A stretch of DNA of 64,000 nucleotides from assembly GCA_900073065.1 (NCBI GenBank), contig FJOG01000019.1:711151-775150 (forward strand), in the 5' to 3' direction. Below, piece after piece: positions 56,730 to 64,000 of this stretch. The stretch is from Phialocephala subalpina. Lineage: Eukaryota; Ascomycota; Leotiomycetes; Helotiales; Mollisiaceae. The notes below the pieces were generated by a model. The model saw nothing but the letters and a program-made list of their open reading frames with translations, ran no database searches and was not told the origin of the DNA. Position numbers and translations under genes: made by a program. The stretch's first letter is position 1; each line of letters begins with the position of its first letter.

Positions 56730-59700
56730 CTAGTTGCCAAATTCTCCACTCTCGAGCAAAATGCTGAGCTCTTCGTCATCGAGGTAGTCTCGATCGAACT
56801 GCGGTACGGTTTCTTGTTGCCGTGGCCTCTTTGAAGGACCGGCTGACGAAGGTCCCTCCCCTGGGTCGACGTCCTCGAACGTACGTTTTGGGACTGTGCG
56901 TTGCACTTGCTGTGTCTCTTGAATTTGCTGCGTTTGTTGTTTGGAAAGACCGGTCGACGATGGACCTTCTCCTGCACCGAAGTTGAGGGACCGGCGTTTC
57001 TGCACGCGATCGTCAATTTTCTGAGCCTGTTCCGTCGAAGGTCCAGCTGAAGTAGTATCATCGTCGAATTCGAAATCCTCAAGCGTGATTCCTGAACCAT
57101 GATCGAAAGGCACACGCGGTGGGATTGCCTTCGGACTCGAAACCACGATTGCCTTGCCTTTGCCCTGTTTCAAAGGCTTTGCAATACTTAAAAACGTAGT
57201 CGTCTCAGGCGTGCCGTCTATGAATCCTTGCTCCGTAAACCCTCCTGGCGGTTCAATACTCGCAGTCCCTACTAATGCTGTTTCATCGTCCAACAATTGC
57301 TCGGCATCTGGATTTAATTTTTCGTTGACGGTAATAGCGGTGGCCCGGTGATTGACTGCTTGTTCTCGAAATTTCAGAAGGCTAGCGAAAGATGAAGGCC
57401 TAGTTGTCGTCATTCGCCAATTCGTGTACATTTTCTTCGGCTTCCATGGCTTTGGCTGCTCTATACCCTTGCCCTTTACGTCTTCTGAGAAGCTCTCTAT
57501 TTTGATGAGATGTTGTATCATTGCTCTCATGTGGTCCCAGAATTCATCTTCGTGTATCTGTACATCCGCTTTGTTGCAGCCGCTCCCCCAGCCAGGTTTC
57601 GTATCCATTCTCATCGCCTGGAAACGATACGCGGGCGCCGGACATTCTAGTTCATCTTGATCTGGTAAAGTATGCCACTTTGAGGCATCTAGTACGAAAA
57701 TGCACAGCTTTGCATACTCTGTCATATTTCCTGGGTTTTTTGAAGTAACAAAGACGAAGTTTTGATCAACGTTCTCTGGCGAGACTGATACGAACAACCT
57801 TGGCCAGATAGATCCCATTGTAGTTCCTCCGGGCCGCAATTTCCTTTGCTCCTCGAATTTGCTCGATACTCGTAGAATAGATGAGGAGGATTCATTTCTG
57901 CCAATCTTATGCAGGTTGTAGACGTTCAGGACGAATTGGCGAGTCCGTGCTTGGGCATTCGGCACCATGGCAGCATCATACCGGTGTTTGACGAGGCCAT
58001 TATCCAGTTTCTCTGAGGATACAGCCCAGAACGAGTGATTTTCCATTTCTTCGTCCGCCTTGGTTCTAGTTGACTCCGTTGGCATCGTAAAAAGTTTTGT
58101 GGAGATGCTTGCTCGCGAGATAGTTGCGAGAAGATTATCCTTCACCGACATGGACAAGTAGACTTTCATGTTCGTGAGATCCTGCACCCACGGCCAGTGA
58201 TCAGGCACCCATCCTTGATAGCCTTTCCGTTTTGCGTATTGGAATAGCTCCTCGATGACACCTTGCGAGACAGCGATGCAACAGAGTTCCATCGTTTGCT
58301 GCCAGTCCGGAGACGATATGCTGTTATTGTGGCTGAAAAAAGAAACACCTTTGACGGGCTGTACAGGCTCATATTTTCTCTGTCCTCGCCCGTCCAAAGG
58401 AGTTCAAGGGCATCGATTGCTTCACGACTGACGCGCCATGCATCTTTCAGGAGCCGTAGAATGTTCTCGGCTGCTGTTTGAGCCTTCTCTGATGTTTTCA
58501 TCGATGTCATTAACACGGAAAGATTATCTTCCGTGATGTAAAGGCAAATGAACCGATTCCGCATGTAATTTGCATCTCGAACGACTCCTTTGGGAGAGTC
58601 GAATGCTCTTAATGGATCCTCGACTTTCTCGGCAGTTGCTTCCTCGTACATGGGACTCTCGGCCTCTTGTTCGCCACTCGCCTGCTTGCTTCGATCCATC
58701 TGGGGCTAGAAAGCAACCCTATCCACCAGCGAAAAAACGTCGCTGTCATTTCCTAGACTAGTTGTGTTGTCTATGGCGAGGCTTCGCAATTCACCAATGA
58801 TAGCCTCTCGGTATACATCCCTCGCCCAGTCAAATATGTAGTCGACGATCAGCAATAATTGAAGAGCTCCGCTTGCTGAGAGTATCCTGCCATCCCACAG
58901 ATCAACAATGTGCTGCCAAATGTCAGTAGTAGACCCAAGACTGCCTCAGTTCTCAATTTCCCGGCCCTGCTTGAACTCTCGCAAGCCTCCTTGCTCGCAG
59001 CAACGCGATCGCTGGTCAATGATCCGCCGCTTTATTGGGTGTAGTATCTTGGTCCATTTTGGCTTGTGATAAAGTCCAAGCAAAGCTTAGAGATTGAAAA
59101 CACTGAAGACTACACAGACGGTACTTACGTGATGCCGAATACCTAATAGATAGTCGATATATGCTGCCGAGACACGCCACTGCTCCCCTTTATACGCCAG
59201 AAACCATACTAGGGAGCCACTCTCCCATTCGCTATCATCTCCGGCCGCGGTTCTTAGGTCCTCCTGCAAAGTGAGCAACGAGTGAACGGCAAACGCAGTC
59301 TGGGTTTCGATATCGCTGAAATTGTCCCTTCCCTTCTCGGACTTTGCTTCGAGAACAAGAAAGGGAAATACGATAGGCTCTCCGTCGGGACGAAAAGGGG
59401 TGCTTCTGAGAGAGTCGCCGATCATCTTTCCTCCTGACGAAACCCTTCTATCTTCAGTCCACCTCAGCAGACGATCGAGTCGTTTCGTCGATCGGAGACC
59501 AAATACACGGTCGGGCTCTTCTTTCTTTTGCATGGCGGACTGCAGGTCTATGTCATAGATGATTGCCTCTTGAGCTCGATCATCGAACAATAAGTTGACT
59601 CCTTGTTCGATGCTAAGTCTTTAGGTCAGTGAGATTCCATACGATACAGTGTATTTCGCAAACCTATCGAGTCCTCGCCTCCCAGTTCGGCAGGTGCATG

Positions 59701-59992
59701 GTCTTCGCTCCTTCCTCCGTTCCTCGAGAGACGCGGACAACTGATCCGAAGCTGCCGCCTCCAATTCAGAACGCCATAATCGAGCACGACACCTACGACA
59801 TGCAACCTCGATCGTGAATCGAGCCAAGATCTCAGACTCCAGGGACATTCTCCAGCCTGCTTCATTCTTCCGTCCATCGCGGCAGATTCTCGCCAATGTT
59901 GCAATTCGTTCTGCTCGACGCTTTGTTTGTTCACGCCAGGGGTTCTCTTCAGAGTCAACTGTAATACTCTCGCGGTACTCGAAGAACTCCAA
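56730..59992 (-). pseudogene. Large hypothetical gene with nuclease-like E-x-K motif, frame broken
   Basis: Minus strand, read from about 59.99 kb: EFFEYRESITVDSEENPW, AERIATLARICRDGRKNE, a splice (donor at 59663, acceptor at 59619), then DDRAQEAIIYDIDLQ and FRPDGEPIVFPFLVLEAKSEKG. The Asp..Glu-x-Lys pattern resembles a PD-(D/E)xK nuclease core. After another splice (59128/58913) comes IVDLWDGRILSASGALQLLL. A TAG follows VDRVAF just before 58699, with the same frame continuing through DAWRVSREAIDALELLWTG. Near 58290 the frame must shift from RWNSV to ELCCIAVSQGVIEEL, and about 500 clean codons follow to a stop at 56730, ending in Gln/Ser/Pro-rich sequence. I recall similar fungal hypothetical proteins in this order, hence one gene with two lesions. 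Two separate genes or sequencing errors are possible. No convincing start. Confidence 0.5.
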
Positions 59993-60021
59993 TCTTCCCA
60001 GCTTCTTGATGTTGGCGAACG

Positions 60022-62826
60022 TTGCTCGGTGAGTTGAAGGAGAATAACACCGGTCAAAAGCATCTCGTGCCTGTTGCTCATATCCCCCGGATTGCTAAGG
60101 CGATTGTTGGTACGATTAAGGACAATGTACCTGCAGGTATTGTTCGTACGCTGGAGGATGTCATTGCTGCGCGCAGCGCTTGTAATGAATGTTTCAAGTA
60201 AGTCGACATCTCATTGTTCCTTCTTTATCGGGATATTCAATAACACCTCTGCAGGCAACAAGGCCAGGTCGATACAACTACGCAAGCATCCAACAAGGCC
60301 CACCTACACTTCATCGACGTCCTACGTGAGACGCTGCAAATCTTACGACCCCTAGCTCCTATCAAGACTACTCCAGTAGATACTACAAAGTCCGAAGCCG
60401 AGAAGGACAATGACGTTGCCGCCGATCTTAGGAATCAATTCGAGTATTTAGAGGTTGATGAGCCCACAGAATGGACCTCGAGAAATTTGCCAAAGGCAAA
60501 GGCACTTGCTAGTGCTGACACCTGCGAGCTTGAGGCCACAGATGAGGATATCTCATTTGCGATCTTCTGTCTCTTGAAGGATATGACTGATATTCGTCAC
60601 TATGTTCGACAGACTGTAAGTAGAACTCCAAATCGGCGTTGTCAATCTTCCATCCTCGCGGAGACTCTGCTACAGATCAACCTTGAACATCTGCCCACAG
60701 CAGTCCTCGTTTATTCTGGGCTGCCTTAGAAAGTCCAGGGGAGGCTGGGAGATTGAAACGCTATCGGAACGCTCGCTAACAGACGTACAACTAGTGGGCA
60801 GAATATCGCGAGCACCAGATTGCGTTCACCATAGCAGCATTGACCATGAATACCGCTATGGCAATCTTCCGCCGCCTGAACGAAGAATTCATCGCGGAGT
60901 TCCCGGATTTCGACGACCACGGTGCAATTATCCAGTTTTTGTACGATGGCTACTGCGATCCGAACACCGATGAGAAAACCTCCGTGGAATTTGGAGCTTA
61001 CACTGCATCAACCTTCAAACTCTCCTCGAAGATCTTCTTCTGCGATCATACATATGAGGTTCTTCGGGAATTTGTTATGGCATCCGAGTTGCCATTCTAC
61101 CAACAAGATCAGGACTCTGGGTTGCGATTAACTTCGGACGAGCAAGTACTATTCAAATGCTGCTCGCTGTTCGGGCTACTCGCAAAACAAACTGATTGTG
61201 CCCTCTACAATGATCAATTGATTCAAGGCTTCCGCATCCTCAAGACGAACAATTCCGAAGAGACGATCCACGCTTGGATTGTGTTCGCACTTCAACTATT
61301 CATCGATACGCGTCGAGTTGTTGGCGATACTGAACTATCACGATGCCTCAACGAAGCTCAACAACTCCAGGAATGGATGTCGGCGGCCCTACAACAGTCT
61401 CTCAAGTTCGGCGAGACCAACACTGTGAACGACTACTACAAGATCAATGCTAACGCTCTGAAGGGAGTTAGGAAGCAGATTGACGTGGCGTTGAAGAAAG
61501 ACTTCATGCAATGCGTGCTGAACGATTATTTCGGCGCTTGCGACATGATTGAGCGAGCTACTCGGTACAACTGGGGCCTGTTCTTCCTCTTCCGAAACAA
61601 CCCAATGGTGCTAGGTCTGATCACCAATCACTTCTTGGAGGAGCTGCATGAGATTGGGATTGGATTGTGTGGGGACCAAGCCTCTGTCATCACTTCTATC
61701 CATCTGTATAACGCAGCACAGCAAAGTGGCCGTGTCCCGAAGAGCGTAGGTTAGTAAACTCCTCTCTTGGTCTTTCATTCAGCATTGTCGATCTACCAGA
61801 CTTGATAAGACAATCGAGGAGGGCGGAAATTCCCGCTAGGGTGGAACATTAAGAACTCTGCTTTCATTTCCTCATTTTAACTTACTGAGAGGATTGACTA
61901 ATCGATTCATAGAATGGGTTGACCTCGAGAAAGTGATTGAATGGCAATCTCCCACCTGGATCTTCGTCGGGGACCGCCCAGAGAACCCGGGCGATTGCTT
62001 CCGGCACTACAAGATGGTCATGGGCATCAGTGCGACCGTATTGTCAAGGGATCGTAACGGCAAGTCCACTTTGCGGTTGAAAAAGACTGCCACGACTACC
62101 ACTCTACCGATCTCTCAAAAGAAGAACCGAAAGTTGAAGCTCATGTCAACATACGTTGATCTCATGAACGAAGCTCCAAATCAGAACAACCAGCCACGAG
62201 GAGGCCGGAATGGAAACGTGCGCTGGATCAGGACAAGAGCAGCAACTGAGCCTCTAGTCATGATAGAGATGCTAGTCGCAAAGTATCTGGAGAACGAGAC
62301 TCCAAGTCTGGTGTCTGGAATTCAAAACAAGAGTTCGTCAACACACCTAAGGGTTCCCCCTTTGAGCATGATCTCAATCTTCAAGGACTACCTAAAGTCA
62401 GAGGAGAAGATCTTTCGCTTCGACCTCTTAGCTCTAAATCAGCGATGTGTCGAGTTGCTTCGAAAGATCCAAAAGGTCTGCGTAGAACAATCACCTCTCG
62501 ACTATCCAGCGGACAAGTATGGCGGCGACCGCCACGCAAATAGTTGCTTCAGCCATATGATGGCAGGAGAACTCGGTCTAGAGCGTTGCCAACCTACCAG
62601 ATTTCAGGAGGCTTGTCTCTTGGTGAAGGATGTAATTGAGAACGTTGGCGACGAGGAATTCGAAAAGTCAGAATCCCGCTGCTTCATCAAGGGCGATGGT
62701 ACTAAGGTGGTCACGGACTCATTCTCCACTCCTATTGAGGACGTTGTTATGTTCTATGAGAGAGCAAAGACCCGTGCGATCATCCTTGTTGATGGTCCCC
62801 CAGGAAGTGAGATCACGATAGTCTGA
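60022..62826 (+). CDS. DUF6604-domain protein, N-terminus missing
   Basis: Four exons (about 60022-60197, 60255-60615, 60795-61749, 61913-62826) splice in frame to about 800 residues ending PPGSEITIV. The opening LLGELKENNTGQKHLVPVAH and IAKAIVGTIKDNVPAGIVRT with LEDVIAARSACNECFK matches the interior of the fungal DUF6604 domain. KAHLHFIDVLRETLQIL and WAEYREHQIAFTIAALTMNT follow. The later part, SPTWIFVGDRPENPGDC and YGGDRHANSCFSHMMAGELG, is also as in such proteins. The usual first 60 or so residues of the domain and a start codon are absent: TGA at 60007-60009 closes the frame upstream, and the opposite strand there codes another gene. Function of DUF6604 proteins is unknown. Probably a truncated copy; an unseen distant exon is possible. 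Confidence 0.6.
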
Positions 62827-63964
62827 GGTGCGGATACAAGAGAGCCAGCAAGACGGGCGCATTGGTAGCACTCTGCACTGCTAGGATGACAATGTGGCAG
62901 CAGCGGGAGTCAAACGTATCTGGGTTTCTTGCCAGCCGGGGAGGTACCAGTGCGGCATTCGACGGCAGTCCATAGAACACAATACAATCTCGTCTACTCA
63001 TCAATTCTGATCTGAGACAACACATACCGGTACGTAGGTCAATACATGTTACCGAACGCTGCGAATAATAGTATTGACGTGACCTCGGTCCCAAAACGGC
63101 AAGTGCCACCGCCGCTTCTCCCTCACCGCAACCACTTCCTGCTTAGAGCATACACGTCCCACCGCAAGCACCACGCACATCAGATCAGTCTAAAACGATC
63201 GATGACCCCAGAACTTCTTACACGATGGAATGTCCCGAGTGGTGCGTTCTTAATTTATTTCCCGGGTAAGTGGTATAGCCAAGAGCTTATTGTCAGAAGC
63301 GAAGCGAATTTCAGGGGCGCGGTTGGTTGCTTCATCACAACGTCCTCGACTCTTTGGAACATATACCGAATATAGTGCTTTAGGCTCTTGGATGTTGTAC
63401 AGAATAGATTGGACTTTCTATTGCGTCTGGAAATCTGTCGGCCGATGGCAACCGGCTGTTCTGCTATGGAGGTGAGCAAGTGAGCTGGATAAATTGGAAG
63501 CTATTTTGAGCCCTTTGAAATGTTCTACAATTGCTTCTATTTGATATTGAATGATTACCAGGGTTCAGCTGTGCTACTGTGTCGGCCGAAGATGTTATTC
63601 ATTTGGATTCGAAGTTTGCCCTTTGGGGTAGTTGCCTAGGTTGTCCGTGGCACCAGCACCTTCTTGGTGCTTTCGTCTCGCTGCACGCCTCTGCATCTGG
63701 GCTCAGCATTGAGAATAGATCTGATGTGAGACGGAGAAAATTTTGAAAGTCGTAAGCTCACAATGATAAGTTTTCACTTGAGATTAATCAGCCTTTGGAG
63801 TTCTCATAGACCTCACCATCACAATATATGTATAAGTACCACCTCGATTCCTGTCTTTTTCCTTTCTCTCATCAGCAACATCATTCCAGCAAAGAGTCAA
63901 CAACATCTTCAGGACTCTTCCAACCTACTCAAGCAACTTTTCGAAATCAAAAACACCTGTCAAA
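62827..63964. other. Intergenic, promoter of the last gene
   Basis: No supportable gene; overlapping frames of 60-110 codons on both strands near 62.8-63.5 kb lack motifs. At the right end ATATATGTATAAGTAC near 63825 is a TATA-like element, followed by a pyrimidine-rich stretch and a CA-rich leader up to the ATG at 63965. Confidence 0.5.
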
Positions 63965-64000
63965 ATGCAGTTCTTCAGCGTCATCTCAGCTTCCCTTCTC
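63965..64000 (+). CDS. Start of a probable secreted protein, cut by the window end
   Basis: ATG in the context CAAAATGCAG begins MQFFSVISASLL, the opening of a typical fungal signal peptide. A TATA-like element 140 bases upstream and a long A/C-rich leader fit a strongly expressed secreted protein. Only 12 codons are visible, so the product cannot be named. Confidence 0.5.
   Translation, partial: MQFFSVISASLL

Overview
The window reads as a contig from a filamentous ascomycete. Nearly every gene is split by short introns of about 45-75 bases with GT..AG ends and CTAAC/CTGAC-like branch points. The conserved proteins (BRF1, a PRMT1-type arginine methyltransferase, phosphoacetylglucosamine mutase, MUS81, PER1) are of fungal type, and several families are typical of Pezizomycotina (Zn2Cys6 regulators, DUF6604, SesB/NB-ARC receptors). 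A leotiomycete is my guess, but nothing here proves it. One assembly gap of 444 N lies at 38279-38722.

Layout. 0-13.5 kb: a broken Zn2Cys6 regulator, a small protein with four cysteine modules, a 5'-truncated NmrA-like reductase, a secreted GH5 mannanase-like enzyme, the GPI-remodelling gene PER1, a tRNA-Ala with a decayed tRNA-like copy 0.7 kb away, and a 236-bp MITE. 14.4-26.1 kb: an aromatic-acid catabolic cluster with a flavin monooxygenase, a salicylate-hydroxylase-type enzyme, its divergent Zn2Cys6 regulator, a 2,3-dihydroxybenzoate decarboxylase, a dienelactone-hydrolase-like/SnoaL protein and a short-chain dehydrogenase. Salicylate or dihydroxybenzoate to catechol is the likely chemistry. 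A perfect CGG-N9-CCG palindrome lies in the shared promoter of hydroxylase and regulator.

26.4-40 kb: a decayed region holding the most novel content. At least five diverged paralogues of a gene family I do not recognise (30.2, 32.0, 33.7, 36.3-37.4 and 39.3 kb) share a C-terminal domain of about 110 residues, preceded by a phase-2 intron in the same place. Two copies look intact; three carry nonsense codons or a frameshift. Diverged repeats sharing a GACCGAACAGAA-like core lie around them. 40-44.4 kb: a degenerate SesB-lipase/NB-ARC receptor gene.

45-56.5 kb: a housekeeping block of BRF1, HMT1-type PRMT, a small NTF2-like protein, PCM1 and MUS81. It contains two exact 250-bp tandem duplications, one of which breaks BRF1; both look like assembly errors. 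56.7-64 kb: a frameshifted gene with a nuclease-like E-x-K motif and a DUF6604 gene stand head to head, both without a visible start. The window ends in the first codons of a probable secreted protein.

Exon boundaries were set by hand from splice signals, frame continuity and remembered family sequences; no search was run.
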